Shown here piece by piece: positions 30,298 to 39,341 of a stretch of DNA of 42,928 nt; position 1 is the first letter of the stretch; every line of letters begins with the position of its first letter. Origin of the DNA: a virus; IMG/VR virus record IMGVR_UViG_3300025154_001352, positions 1-42,928 of that record; one strand, written 5' to 3'. A program made the translations under genes and the position numbers. The notes under the pieces were generated by a model. The model saw only the letters and a list, made by a program, of their open reading frames with translations. It was not told the DNA's origin and searched no databases.

Positions 30298-31103
30298 CCT
30301 AAATATGCTCCTAATGACGCTAAATAATCCTTATTTTTCTTTCTTTCTGCTTCAGCTTCCAAGTCCCTTCTTTCTTTTTCTCTCTGGGCTTGTTCAAGTC
30401 CATAATCGTGTTGAGTTTGTGCACCCAATGCCGACCTTCTTGTGCCCGTTGTTATATCTTCGAGACCTCTTGTTGAAGCCAGTTTTATATCTTCTCTGTC
30501 CCTACCCATAATCCTATCAAGTGCTTCAAACCTGTTTTGAATATCGCTTTCAAGTAACCCTATATCTCTACTTGCCAATCCGGTGGCTTCTTCCCTTGTT
30601 CCCTGAATTATGCCTCTTTGGTTTAAACTGGAATTTTGCTGTTCTCTTTCAAGCTGTGTTTTTGTGGTTAATTCCCCTTTAGCCACTTTCTCATCCTCAC
30701 CCAACCTATTAAGTGCTTTTGTTGTATCTTCATTCAGTCTGTATTTATTGGTCTCATAATCAAACGCTATTGTTCCTATTTTATTTTCTAATTCATTAGC
30801 AACACTCTTTAAAAATTCTTTTCTTGCCTGGTCATCTGTTCCCATCGCATCTGTGTATTGTGATTCAATCCATTTTGCAGCAAAGTCATAATCATCTTTT
30901 GCAAAGTCTAAAAGGTCGTTCACATATTGATCTATTGAACCCGACATTGTATTAAATATGGAAGAAAATTGATTTGAAGAACCCCCAGTTAAACCCAATT
31001 CTTTTTCATATCTAGCAACTTCTGATGGGTTATTTAAAATCCCGTTAATTACATTTGGATCGTTAAAACCAATTTTTTGTAAGTCTGATGCCGTTAGTGC
31101 CAT
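30294..31103 (-). CDS. Probable internal virion protein, coiled coil
   Basis: A 269-residue protein, nearly all helix, with many charged heptads (ALNRLGEDEKVAKGELTTK, EQAQREKERRDLEAEAERKKN). An ejection or tail-tip role fits the neighbouring M23 peptidase, to which it is linked by an ATGA overlap. No domain was recognised. Confidence 0.5.
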   Translation of the reverse strand: MALTASDLQKIGFNDPNVINGILNNPSEVARYEKELGLTGGSSNQFSSIFNTMSGSIDQYVNDLLDFAKDDYDFAAKWIESQYTDAMGTDDQARKEFLKSVANELENKIGTIAFDYETNKYRLNEDTTKALNRLGEDEKVAKGELTTKTQLEREQQNSSLNQRGIIQGTREEATGLASRDIGLLESDIQNRFEALDRIMGRDREDIKLASTRGLEDITTGTRRSALGAQTQHDYGLEQAQREKERRDLEAEAERKKNKDYLASLGAYLG

Positions 31104-31104
31104 A

Positions 31105-31791
31105 TTAAATAAAATTCAGTAAAAATCCTGCGTAATTATCCTTTGCCAATAAGTTGACTTCAGCCAATGTCAGTTCGTCATTAAATACCGCAACATCATC
31201 AACCATTCCTGATGTGTAGTTACTGGTAAGCCGAATAGACCTGCCAATATTTATCCCAGCAGTGGTAGTATTTATCCCATCCCCCGATGCCGATGTCGAA
31301 TTAAGCAATGCTCCGTCAAGATATCCTTTAATTGTTGACGCATCATAAGTCAAAGCAATCTGATGCCAAGTTGTACCCAGCGATTGCGTAGAATAAAATC
31401 CTTGTGCCAAAACTCCATGCGAGTCCCTGTAGAAACCCAATCTTGGAGTTCCACTGTTATATTCATATCTTATGTCAAGACCTGTTTTACTGGTATCGTC
31501 ATCAATTCCAAAAAGGGTATAAGTACCCGATGTAATTTCTGACGATTGCTTGTACCACAAGACGATAGAGTATGCCCCACCCAAATAATTCAACTTACTT
31601 GCCAAACTTAAATACTTTGAAGAGTTGGATGAACCGAAATTAGCACCGTTTGTGTACCTGGCTGTACTGAACGTCACACTGCCGTTATTCGTTAGATTAT
31701 TGGAGTTTTTATCAGCATTAGCATCCTCAAGAGTCCAATACTCTTGTAAGTTAGAGTCCAGAAATAGAGAAGTGCCAATTAGTTCTGTCAT
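31105..31791 (-). CDS. LamG/concanavalin A-like lectin protein
   Basis: A 228-residue beta protein. The LamG_3 jellyroll pattern is visible: YWTLEDAN near the N-terminus, YSIVLWYKQ (about 72-80), TTWHQIALTYD (about 140-150), IKGYLDGALL, and GMVDDVAVFNDELTLAEV at the C-terminus. It is probably a glycan-binding receptor protein on the tail. The single domain fills the protein. Confidence 0.75.
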   Translation of the reverse strand: MTELIGTSLFLDSNLQEYWTLEDANADKNSNNLTNNGSVTFSTARYTNGANFGSSNSSKYLSLASKLNYLGGAYSIVLWYKQSSEITSGTYTLFGIDDDTSKTGLDIRYEYNSGTPRLGFYRDSHGVLAQGFYSTQSLGTTWHQIALTYDASTIKGYLDGALLNSTSASGDGINTTTAGINIGRSIRLTSNYTSGMVDDVAVFNDELTLAEVNLLAKDNYAGFLLNFI

Positions 31792-31818
31792 TTTTTTTCA
31801 TTTTTATTGACAAATCTT

Positions 31819-32358
31819 TTATCCAAGATTCTGTCCAATAACAAATCCGTCATAAGTATCGGCGGCAGTACAAATAAATCCTAATACATCCCATTTACTT
31901 GCTGTAGTAGTTAATGTGGGAGCTGATCCGCCAGCCCACTTGATGGTTGAAAACCAGGTTACAGTTCTTGACCCAGTAGCGTCTTGGACTAAGCGAATAA
32001 TAAAACACTGTCCTGCATCTTCGTTTGAAATAGCCAGTGTTCGATTCCCCCCAAGTGTTACGGTATGGATATTTCCCACATCTAAATCAAAAGTTACTGT
32101 TGAAACATCAGTATTGCTTTTGTAGTAAGGCTTTGTTGCAGCTGAAAAAGTTTTAATACCAGTAATTGTCTGGGCACCGGTTAAGGTAACTGCCGTACCT
32201 GATATTTTAGTTGCCGAAATAGCAGCTGAAGCGTCTAAATTATCATTATCAAGGTTGCCGTTTACTTCAGTGTAAAGCGTGTCAAAGTTTGCATTTATGT
32301 CCGTGTAGTTGACATTTTCTGCATCTGCCCAAGTTTTAGTTTTAGATAAAATCCCCAT
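31819..32358 (-). CDS. Tail fibre/appendage protein
   Basis: A 179-residue protein with an N-terminal KTWADAENVNYTDINANFDTL segment typical of phage fibres and decoration proteins (attachment part), then TITGIKTF, and a beta-rich C-terminus (TLGGNRTLAISN, WDVLGFICTAADTYDGFV). It has no Shine-Dalgarno; its ATG follows the hairpin-U-tract of a promoter cassette. Confidence 0.65.
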   Translation of the reverse strand: MGILSKTKTWADAENVNYTDINANFDTLYTEVNGNLDNDNLDASAAISATKISGTAVTLTGAQTITGIKTFSAATKPYYKSNTDVSTVTFDLDVGNIHTVTLGGNRTLAISNEDAGQCFIIRLVQDATGSRTVTWFSTIKWAGGSAPTLTTTASKWDVLGFICTAADTYDGFVIGQNLG

Positions 32359-32359
32359 A

Positions 32360-32387
32360 AATAAAAATAGACCACCCTACGGTGATC
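32360..32387 (-). terminator. Hairpin and U-rich tract before the fibre gene
   Basis: GACCACC (32370-32376) pairs with GGTGATC (32381-32387), a 7-bp stem with one wobble pair and a 4-base loop. On the minus strand TATTTTTATTT follows and leads straight into the ATG at 32358. Confidence 0.65.
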
Positions 32388-32407
32388 CGCTATTTTGAAT
32401 CAATTTA

Positions 32408-32436
32408 AGTTTATAGTTCATATTAAAAACTGTCAA
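32408..32436 (-). promoter_or_regulatory. Promoter for the fibre-lectin-ejection genes
   Basis: TTGACA at 32431-32436, with TAAACT at 32408-32413 (17-base spacing) or TATAAA at 32410-32415 (15-base). The stop codon of the upstream tail gene is inside the -35. TATAAACTTAA at the -10 is shared with the promoter at 8551-8578. Confidence 0.6.
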
Positions 32437-33824
32437 ATTTGTCTCTCCCCGATATGGCTTGTATAACCATTAACCGAAGGTTGTTCGCTGGCTACTGCGT
32501 GTCGAATTGAGTGCATTAAAGTTCTTCCGGTCACAGATCCCCCACCAGATGAATAATAGAAATTAAATTCTCCACTTCCGGCACTTGCCAAAATAGCCGT
32601 TGTTCCTGTTGGTCCCAGTTCAAATGTCCCAGTTGGTCCCAAAGTGCCACCCGAAGACTGTAAATTCAAGTCTCCCAAATCTGCAAAGTCTGCATCGTCA
32701 ACCGAAGCGTAAAATTCAACGTCTACATTCCCCCCTTCCGATGATCCCGTAATTCTCCCCCACTTATATCTTTTATAAGTATCCGGATTGTCAAAGTCGT
32801 CTTCTTTTCCGTCCCACCTTGCATCTATCGCAGTTCCATCGTCATCTTCTCCATAATGTCTATAAACCTTACCCGTTCTTTGACTGGCTAAATAAAGATC
32901 GGGCGTTGTTGATGTGGGATAAGTAGCGGCAAAATCGACACTCCAACCTGTATAGGTAGTCCAGGCTTCTTCACCCGTCCTTTTAGAAGCAATAATATCG
33001 TAAACCATCACCAGAGAATTTTCGGTATCCGAACCGTTGGGTACTGAAAAGAATACCTTATCGTTAAAAGTCCACGCTGTTGCTAAATGCAGATAAGCTT
33101 TGTTTATTCCCGCAATAGTAGTTTGAATTTTAGTAGATACAATATCCCTTCTAAAAGTATCCATCTGTGTTTTGTATAGCCTTCTTATTTGTGCTTCATC
33201 ATCTATAAACCAAATTTCATTTCCAACTCTGGTAACTCCTTTGGGTGATATTGTCCCTACAGCTTCATCTATATTTTCAAGGTTTGATGCGGTTGCTGTT
33301 ACTGTCCAGTCGGTATCCCCCCATCCCGTAAGGAACATAATTGAATGTTCTTTAAAAATAGCCAATGCATCTCCCCAATCTTCAATAGTAATTACTCTTC
33401 CACCACCAGGTAAAGATATTTTATCGGTTGCCGGTACCCAAGTTGTCGGATCACCAAATGCCGACCAAAATATCTCGTTTGGATAGGTCGTCCCCGTATA
33501 AGTGGCGTTATTGCAGGTGAACATATGGTTTTTATGCCATTTAAGAATATTCCCGTGAGGTATGTCCGCACCCAAATCAGTTAAGCAGTCGTTGGTTACT
33601 ACCGAAGCCCTATCCCACATGTGAATAGTATTATCCTCATTACAGAAGTACAATTTGTCATTGTAAGGCACTGTCGCAAAAGACATATCATTCCCTGTAG
33701 TAAATCCCGTCCCGATAGGGTCCCAAATTGTGCTGTTGTAATAACGAAGTATCCCGCCCTCCATCAATAAAAGGTCTTTTCCGCTTCCAGTCTTTCTCAA
33801 ATATGATGTAAACCCCTCGATCAT
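32433..33824 (-). CDS. Tail tube/nozzle-like protein, larger part of a split gene
   Basis: A 463-residue, beta-rich protein with repeated blades such as KLYFCNEDNTIHMWDRA, EIWFIDDEAQIRRL and KVFFSVPNGSD, as in the propeller-like podovirus tail proteins. It begins with MIEGFTSYLRKTGSGKDLLLM, a segment usually internal in related proteins; the normal N-terminus is on the separate 72-residue ORF just upstream. The ATG overlaps that ORF's stop as ATGA. It probably works with it as two chains, or a frameshift restores one. Confidence 0.65.
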   Translation of the reverse strand: MIEGFTSYLRKTGSGKDLLLMEGGILRYYNSTIWDPIGTGFTTGNDMSFATVPYNDKLYFCNEDNTIHMWDRASVVTNDCLTDLGADIPHGNILKWHKNHMFTCNNATYTGTTYPNEIFWSAFGDPTTWVPATDKISLPGGGRVITIEDWGDALAIFKEHSIMFLTGWGDTDWTVTATASNLENIDEAVGTISPKGVTRVGNEIWFIDDEAQIRRLYKTQMDTFRRDIVSTKIQTTIAGINKAYLHLATAWTFNDKVFFSVPNGSDTENSLVMVYDIIASKRTGEEAWTTYTGWSVDFAATYPTSTTPDLYLASQRTGKVYRHYGEDDDGTAIDARWDGKEDDFDNPDTYKRYKWGRITGSSEGGNVDVEFYASVDDADFADLGDLNLQSSGGTLGPTGTFELGPTGTTAILASAGSGEFNFYYSSGGGSVTGRTLMHSIRHAVASEQPSVNGYTSHIGERQI

Positions 33825-34039
33825 GATATTGAAATAGATACATTTTCAGTTACAGTAATAAATTCGGTTGGTTGAAACATCCCGACATTGGTAAGTCCAG
33901 TCCGTCTTTTTAAAGAAGCCTTATAAGTTATATCCCAATTACGCAGTAACGAGGCTTCGTTCCTCTTTATCTCTCTCTGGTGAGCCGTGTCGTTGAGTCC
34001 TCCAGAATAATCATTATAGTAAATTGCACTAGTGCGCAT
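33821..34039 (-). CDS. N-terminal part of the split tail gene
   Basis: A 72-residue ORF. YYNDYSGGLNDTAHQREIKRNEA, LLRNWDITYKASLKRRTGL is the characteristic N-terminus of podovirus tail proteins of the propeller type. It stops after PTEFITVTENVSISIS, and the rest of the protein continues in the -1 frame at 33824. The last residues resemble the repeat units of the spike. It overlaps the HNH gene by 11 bases. Confidence 0.65.
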   Translation of the reverse strand: MRTSAIYYNDYSGGLNDTAHQREIKRNEASLLRNWDITYKASLKRRTGLTNVGMFQPTEFITVTENVSISIS

Positions 34040-34472
34040 AATATTTATGGTTTTTTTTAAATCCCCGTTTGTCGAATTTTAAATGACAAGACGAACACAA
34101 CCTCAAATAATCAGTCACATCCCTTTTATATTTTCCGCTTATATTTGCCCATTCGAACTTTTTAGCAGTTGTCGTTTTACATTTCTCACAATAATTTGGT
34201 CTCCCTGCCCTCACTTTTATCCAAGCGTGTTTTGCAACAAGGCTCGCTTCTTCACCCTTCCAATTAACATTTCTTTCAGAAAATAACCACGGTGCAAATC
34301 TTCCCATCAAAGCCTTAGAAATTTTAGATCGATGAGAAGGAGAATTTTTCATTCCTAAACGTGTTGGTTTACCAATTCTCGCACAACTTCTACCACAGAA
34401 ACGAGAAGTCTTCATTCTTCCTTTTTTGGGTATGTATGTTTTTCCACAATTCTCGCATTTTTTCATTTTCAT
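34029..34472 (-). CDS. HNH homing endonuclease with NUMOD3-like motif
   Basis: A 147-residue protein: N-terminal zinc finger (CENCGKTYIPKKG, then FCGRSCA), a NUMOD3-like SPSHRSKISKALMG, and an HNH core (HAWIKVRAGRPNYCEKC, then LRLCSSCHLKFD). These features are typical of free-standing phage homing endonucleases. It lies between the adaptor and the split tail gene, sharing one base with the adaptor stop and 11 bases with the tail ORF, and may have been involved in splitting the latter. Confidence 0.8.
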   Translation of the reverse strand: MKMKKCENCGKTYIPKKGRMKTSRFCGRSCARIGKPTRLGMKNSPSHRSKISKALMGRFAPWLFSERNVNWKGEEASLVAKHAWIKVRAGRPNYCEKCKTTTAKKFEWANISGKYKRDVTDYLRLCSSCHLKFDKRGFKKNHKYYAH

Positions 34473-35152
34473 TAGATATATGAGTCATCGGTATACATAT
34501 CAGGATTTTGAGTAATGGTTACACTTTTAACTTCATCTGTTTGTTTATCCTGTAGATTTTCTACCATTCTTGCAACTAAAGCGTCAAATCTTTGCCTCAT
34601 CCTCTCGGCTGCAACATGCTCCTCGTCTTGGTCTAAATAATTGGCATAAGCACCATATTTAAGAAGATGATGATACCTTGCGGGAATAGAGGGTTCTGTT
34701 GCATCAGTTGTTAATTCTGTAGGTGTGTAGGTGTACCAAATCTTTAAAGCTGAAGCTGTTGTGGTATCTGGTATAGGCATAATTCCGATGTTATCACCAA
34801 TAATATAATAACCGGGGTCGGCTGTAGAAAAACCTTGTGAATTTAATGTGTCGGAGTTTGTAATATGTCTAATATCTGCATCTCCCATAGGCAATACTCT
34901 TTTCCAGGTGCCGTCTATCGAAACTTCCACCTTAACAATTTTCTCAAAATCTGAGGGCAAATCATACTCCTGCTGATCTGCAACCGTAGCCGTTGTGGAA
35001 GACTTAACAAAGTAGTCGGGATTGACCTTGATTATCTCGTCACACATCTGCATATAAGCGTCATTTAACCACGTTGATAGACCTGTATCCCCAACCTCAA
35101 CGCCGGGTCCGATCATATTCTTTAAATCTGTAATTAAGGCTCCCCTATTCAT
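34472..35152 (-). CDS. Head-tail adaptor protein
   Basis: A 226-residue protein with the pattern of podovirus adaptors: ALITDLKNMIG, LSTWLNDAYMQMCDEI near the N-terminus, QEYDLPSDFEKIVKVEVS (about residues 60-75), and a helical C-terminus after YHHLLKYGAYANYLDQDEE. It would sit beneath the portal. The ATG directly follows an 8-T tract and has no Shine-Dalgarno. Confidence 0.75.
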   Translation of the reverse strand: MNRGALITDLKNMIGPGVEVGDTGLSTWLNDAYMQMCDEIIKVNPDYFVKSSTTATVADQQEYDLPSDFEKIVKVEVSIDGTWKRVLPMGDADIRHITNSDTLNSQGFSTADPGYYIIGDNIGIMPIPDTTTASALKIWYTYTPTELTTDATEPSIPARYHHLLKYGAYANYLDQDEEHVAAERMRQRFDALVARMVENLQDKQTDEVKSVTITQNPDMYTDDSYI

Positions 35153-35178
35153 AAAAAAAAGAGCCGCCTTTCAGCGAC
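35153..35178 (-). terminator. Hairpin and U-tract before the adaptor gene
   Basis: GCCGCC (35163-35168) pairs with AGCGAC (35173-35178; two wobble pairs on the minus strand) around a GAAA tetraloop, followed by TC and eight T, and then directly by the ATG at 35152. Confidence 0.65.
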
Positions 35179-35203
35179 CCCAAACAAAATGAGTATCAAT
35201 ATA

Positions 35204-35232
35204 AGATTATCAGTTGTCTGGCTCGCTGTCAA
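35204..35232 (-). promoter_or_regulatory. Promoter for the adaptor gene
   Basis: TTGACA (35227-35232) and TAATCT (35204-35209), 17 bases apart, located at the very end of the spike gene, whose stop TGA touches the -10. The bases CTGATAATCTT and a following CTCATTTT are shared with the promoter at 42141-42169. Confidence 0.7.
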
Positions 35233-38200
35233 TTATTGTCCAAATGCTACTGACATCTTCTGTATCCGTCCAAGTAACAGTGCTTTCGGATGCGTCCTCC
35301 CATGGTGTACTAGAGTCAGCAGAATTCGACCATGTCGAGCTGACATCGCTTGTTTCCGTCCATGGTACATAGGCTTCACTAACTAAAGTCCAACCACCAA
35401 GATGTAAACCGCTAAGGTTTTCCGCTACGGTTATAGAATCATAGGTAGATATATATAAATTATCTATGAAAGTGGTTATATCTTCGGATACCGATATTCC
35501 TTCATAGGTGTTTATTTCCCAATAAGTCGCATTTTGAGTGGCAGTTGTGCTTTCCGATACAGATATTCCGTCATAAACACTAATTTGTTTCGGTTCGGTA
35601 GAAATTGAAATATTTTCTGTGACGGTTGCGGAATTATAAACATTAATTTCATAATTCCCCGTTGAGGTTGAAACAGTTGTATCATCAGTAACAGTGGCAG
35701 AATCGTAAACACTTACATCAAATCGGTTTGTAATACCTGTAATACTTTCCGAAATATTAATGCTATCGTAGACATTTGCCGAATGACCACCTGTAAATAA
35801 TGAAACTGTTATATCTTCGCTTACGGTTAAGCTATCAAATACTGAAATAATAAATACTGCTTCGATAGCAGTTACATCTTCAGAAACAAGAACAGAATCA
35901 AATACACCGATCTTGAATTGTGCTTGCTGAATAGTAATGTCTTCGCTTATATTTACACTGTCGCTTACATTTATCTGGGGATTACTTGATAATTGAATGG
36001 TGATGTCATCCGTGACCGTCACTAAATTGTAGCCATCAGGTCCGACACTAGGTGTATCAGGAAATGTACTATTCCAAGACTGAATAAGTGTCAGAAGTTC
36101 GCTATCATCGTCATTGTCATTTGAATTGGCATATTCTCCCGTATGTACCCCATCAGGTTTGATGTTGTAGTTGTTGTCATCAAAAAGGTTTGTATAGTGC
36201 CAAAGCAAAATTCCATCACCATCCTGATTGAAGAACTTATTAAATAAAATGGTGTGATTATCCTCCTTCGGATATGCGTCAAGCGGATTTTCTGTTTCAT
36301 TTTGTTTATTTACACCCCACTCCCCCATTACAATGGGTTTTCCATTGGTTTTGGCAATGTTTACATAATCAAGAAGCTGGTGTTTCCATCCTTCATATGT
36401 TGCAGTAGTTGGAAATCCATCGTAACATCCATAAGTTCTTAAGTTGAAATCGTCATCATAGGCATATTGGTGAAAGTCAAAATAGTCAACCGAAACACTT
36501 GCCGATTGATGCTGTATTTCATAATCCTGTCCATAATATGTTCCGTTATGTACCCAATCGCCCGACACCCAATCATAAAACTGATCTATTCCTCCCGATC
36601 CCACTAAATGATTTGGGTCCTGTGTTTTGATATAATCCGCAATTTCATCCCTCCAGGCTGTCATAGTAGTAAGCCTGTAGGAAGATGTTGTATTTTGGTC
36701 AGTGTCTGTGTTTGTATCTAACCGAAGTTCATTTCCAAGCTCCCAGGAAAAGATAGTATCATCTTGAGAGTATGGTACCCCGTTAACAGTATTTGTCCTT
36801 GCGGCAAGTTTGGCGATATACTCTTTAAACCACGCCTTTATATTAGAATCCAAGAAAAAGTCGTTACCTTGATTGTATCTATCATACACAGTTGAATATA
36901 TTTCGTTTGACCAATAACAATACTGTTGTTTTGGTCCCCAATTATTATATTGAGGCCAGTTATCCACTAAAGTAAGGACAATCTTTACCCCATACGCTCT
37001 TGCCCGATCTAGTACATTATCAAGGTTTGTAAACCATTCCTCACGCCACAACAATTCTCCTCCAGAAAGGTATCGGTTAAAACCCGCAGAGTTTGTTGGT
37101 TCGCTGGACTTATTAAAGGTCCAGCATCTCACAACCTTTATTCCATCTGTATTACATTCTGCAAAAAATGAATTTAACTCTGCTGTCGAATACTCATTTT
37201 GTATAAGTGGATAATTGTTGGCACCAATAAATCTTAACCTTCCGCTTCCTGTGTGAAATTGACTATCTGCTACAAAAACAAAATTGGGTAACAGAGCCAA
37301 TTCAGATATACCCACCGAGTCATTTACATTTAGTTGTAAATTTTCTGTTGTTGACGCAGATACATCTTCACTTACACTTACACCATCATAGATATTAACT
37401 TTCTTTGGAGTTGTCCCTGTTGTCAGGTCTTCTGTTGCTGTAACACCATCAAATACACTAAGAACAAGGTTTGCTTGTAAGGTAGTAATATTTTCCGTTA
37501 CAGTTAAACTGTCAAAAACATCGATATTATGGCTATTTTTAAAAGCGGATATATCTTCTGTAACAACTACAGAGTTAAATACATTAACAAAAGTTGTTGG
37601 AACTTGCGATGTGGTGTTTTCCGAAACAGAAACACTATCGTAAATGTCGGAAATATCGAGATCTGTAACCGTTGTTTGTTCTTCAGTCGTAATGTCTTCC
37701 GCTACTGTTGCAGAATCAAAAACCGATACGATATAGTTGGTTTGTAGTATTGTTATATCTTCAGAAGCGTTGACACTGTCAAATACATTTACTTCGTGAT
37801 AGTTCCTGGCTGCGGTAATGCTTTCACTAACATTTACTGAATCATAGACATTGATGTTGTAGCAGTTTTGTTGAATGGTAACATCCTCGATTACATTTAC
37901 AGAATCAAAGACATTTACTTCACAGGTTGTTCGAGAAGTGAGTGGACAGAATTCTGAAACAGACTCCGACACCTCAAGCATTATGCTATCAAAATATCCC
38001 GTTAAGTCTGCATCGCTATATGAATCCAAAACAACCCTGACAACTGTAACGCCCGCCCCGACCGTATAGCTACAATCCACTCTTTGCCAACTTCCGGTCG
38101 TATCAACTCCCGATGACTGGGCGTAACCACTCCAGGAGGTGTTAACCATCTTTACCCACAAGCCACCATCTGTATATGAAGATAGATAAATGTAGCCGCT

Positions 38201-39112
38201 CAGTTTCAGTGTTTCCCCCTCATAGACATTTACATCTTGATAGGCATAGCAGTTACCGTTTTCCTCAACCACTTTCAAGGAGTTTGATCCATCCCATGCC
38301 TGCTCCGTTGATGGATAAGTAACATTTGCAGTAGTACCCCCTTTGGTCCAACCAGAACCTGTTTCAAAGCTCGGATCCAATAGAAGATTCCCGCAACTGC
38401 CGTAGTGTCTTTGCCTGACTAAATAATCTTCGGAAACATTAACTGAGCTGTAAACATCTATTTCAAGGTCGGTCACTGATGCAACTTCTTCTGCTGTTAT
38501 ATCTTCGGAAACGTTCACAGAATCATAGACATTTATGGCTTGTACGCTCTTCCATGCGATTACACTTTCGCTTACGTTTACAGAATCAAAGACATTAATA
38601 CTTTTATTGGCTGTTTCAACCAAAGCATAAATGGCATACATCCCATCGGTGTCCAATAATGCTCCACCATTAAAAGGGTTCGGTAGTGAAGTTACAGTTG
38701 TTAATGCATCTATTCCTGCTCCACCGGAGGCAGCACTATCAATGGTGCTTGACCCCGCATGGGCATCCATTTGCACTCCCAACCAGTAAACAGTATTTTC
38801 AGTAATCGTCCAGTCAACCGTCACCGTCAGCCAGCCACCAGAAGAACTAGAGTTTGAATTATCAACATAAAGTCTTGTCCCGGCTTCTCCCGGTACTGTT
38901 GCCCCGTCTGCTGCGTATAAACCAATCTCCCAATTAGCCGTATTAGTACCAGTATCACGCCACCAACCGACCTCAGTTATATTTGTCGCACCTGCTGGTG
39001 AGGTATGTTTTGTTACACGGGCGTTCGCATCAATAGCTGACCCTATTCCCTCAGGGTCAGCCGTTGGTGCAGATGTTACAAAGCCCGAATTTACTCCTAG
39101 TGATAGTGCCAT
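35210..39112 (-). CDS. Tail spike with carbohydrate-binding and GH5-like glycosidase domains
   Basis: A 1300-residue protein. About residues 1-160: beta-sandwich N-terminal domain. About 165-235, 390-610 and 1020-1240: about 22 copies of a repeat of the type (I/V)-(N/S)-V-(F/Y)-D-S-V-x-V-S-E-D-I. About 240-385: CBM4/9-like module (NLLLDPSFETGSG, SGYFDSIM-like end). About 612-1015: GH5-like TIM barrel with FIGANNYP, the acid/base Glu in SWELGNE (about 790) and nucleophile Glu in VMGEWG (about 932), as in beta-mannanases. A Trp-rich tail closes it. ATG 39112 is used; no Shine-Dalgarno. It probably degrades host surface glycan during adsorption. Confidence 0.85.
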   Translation of the reverse strand: MALSLGVNSGFVTSAPTADPEGIGSAIDANARVTKHTSPAGATNITEVGWWRDTGTNTANWEIGLYAADGATVPGEAGTRLYVDNSNSSSSGGWLTVTVDWTITENTVYWLGVQMDAHAGSSTIDSAASGGAGIDALTTVTSLPNPFNGGALLDTDGMYAIYALVETANKSINVFDSVNVSESVIAWKSVQAINVYDSVNVSEDITAEEVASVTDLEIDVYSSVNVSEDYLVRQRHYGSCGNLLLDPSFETGSGWTKGGTTANVTYPSTEQAWDGSNSLKVVEENGNCYAYQDVNVYEGETLKLSGYIYLSSYTDGGLWVKMVNTSWSGYAQSSGVDTTGSWQRVDCSYTVGAGVTVVRVVLDSYSDADLTGYFDSIMLEVSESVSEFCPLTSRTTCEVNVFDSVNVIEDVTIQQNCYNINVYDSVNVSESITAARNYHEVNVFDSVNASEDITILQTNYIVSVFDSATVAEDITTEEQTTVTDLDISDIYDSVSVSENTTSQVPTTFVNVFNSVVVTEDISAFKNSHNIDVFDSLTVTENITTLQANLVLSVFDGVTATEDLTTGTTPKKVNIYDGVSVSEDVSASTTENLQLNVNDSVGISELALLPNFVFVADSQFHTGSGRLRFIGANNYPLIQNEYSTAELNSFFAECNTDGIKVVRCWTFNKSSEPTNSAGFNRYLSGGELLWREEWFTNLDNVLDRARAYGVKIVLTLVDNWPQYNNWGPKQQYCYWSNEIYSTVYDRYNQGNDFFLDSNIKAWFKEYIAKLAARTNTVNGVPYSQDDTIFSWELGNELRLDTNTDTDQNTTSSYRLTTMTAWRDEIADYIKTQDPNHLVGSGGIDQFYDWVSGDWVHNGTYYGQDYEIQHQSASVSVDYFDFHQYAYDDDFNLRTYGCYDGFPTTATYEGWKHQLLDYVNIAKTNGKPIVMGEWGVNKQNETENPLDAYPKEDNHTILFNKFFNQDGDGILLWHYTNLFDDNNYNIKPDGVHTGEYANSNDNDDDSELLTLIQSWNSTFPDTPSVGPDGYNLVTVTDDITIQLSSNPQINVSDSVNISEDITIQQAQFKIGVFDSVLVSEDVTAIEAVFIISVFDSLTVSEDITVSLFTGGHSANVYDSINISESITGITNRFDVSVYDSATVTDDTTVSTSTGNYEINVYNSATVTENISISTEPKQISVYDGISVSESTTATQNATYWEINTYEGISVSEDITTFIDNLYISTYDSITVAENLSGLHLGGWTLVSEAYVPWTETSDVSSTWSNSADSSTPWEDASESTVTWTDTEDVSSIWTIIDSEPDN

Positions 39113-39114
39113 AT

Positions 39115-39150
39115 ACAAAAAAGTGACGGTCTTATATTAGACCGCCACTT
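39115..39150 (-). terminator. 12-bp hairpin and T-tract before the spike gene
   Basis: AAGTGACGGTCT (39121-39132) pairs with AGACCGCCACTT (39139-39150) with one wobble; six T follow on the minus strand and the ATG of the spike is 5 bases further. The stop codon of the upstream gene is in the loop and arm. No promoter is seen upstream, unlike in the related cassettes. Confidence 0.75.
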
Positions 39151-39341
39151 GCTCCAATGCCGTCATTGACATTGATCCCCAATACCGGAGGACCCCTGTC
39201 TTCAAGTTTCTTAAAAGTAATAATAAGCGGTTTTTGGTCATTAGACCTGAACCACTTTAATATAGCTTTCCTTATTATCTTTACAGCCTTTGAAAAACCA
39301 TCAGCTGTGAAGATTGTGTCGTTTACATTTATTTCTAACAT
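39132..39341 (-). CDS. Unknown 69-residue protein
   Basis: Starts MLEINVNDTIFTADGF and contains a second INVNDGIG near the C-terminus; in between is a basic helix (KAVKIIRKAILKWFRS). It overlaps the S4-domain gene by 7 bases, and its stop codon is in the terminator hairpin. The NVND motifs resemble spike repeats, but the similarity is short. Confidence 0.5.
   Translation of the reverse strand: MLEINVNDTIFTADGFSKAVKIIRKAILKWFRSNDQKPLIITFKKLEDRGPPVLGINVNDGIGASGGLI

Noticed and set aside
31105-39112. Diversity-generating retroelement acting on the lectin or spike genes
   Set aside because: No reverse transcriptase gene and no template/variable repeat pair were seen anywhere in the genome.
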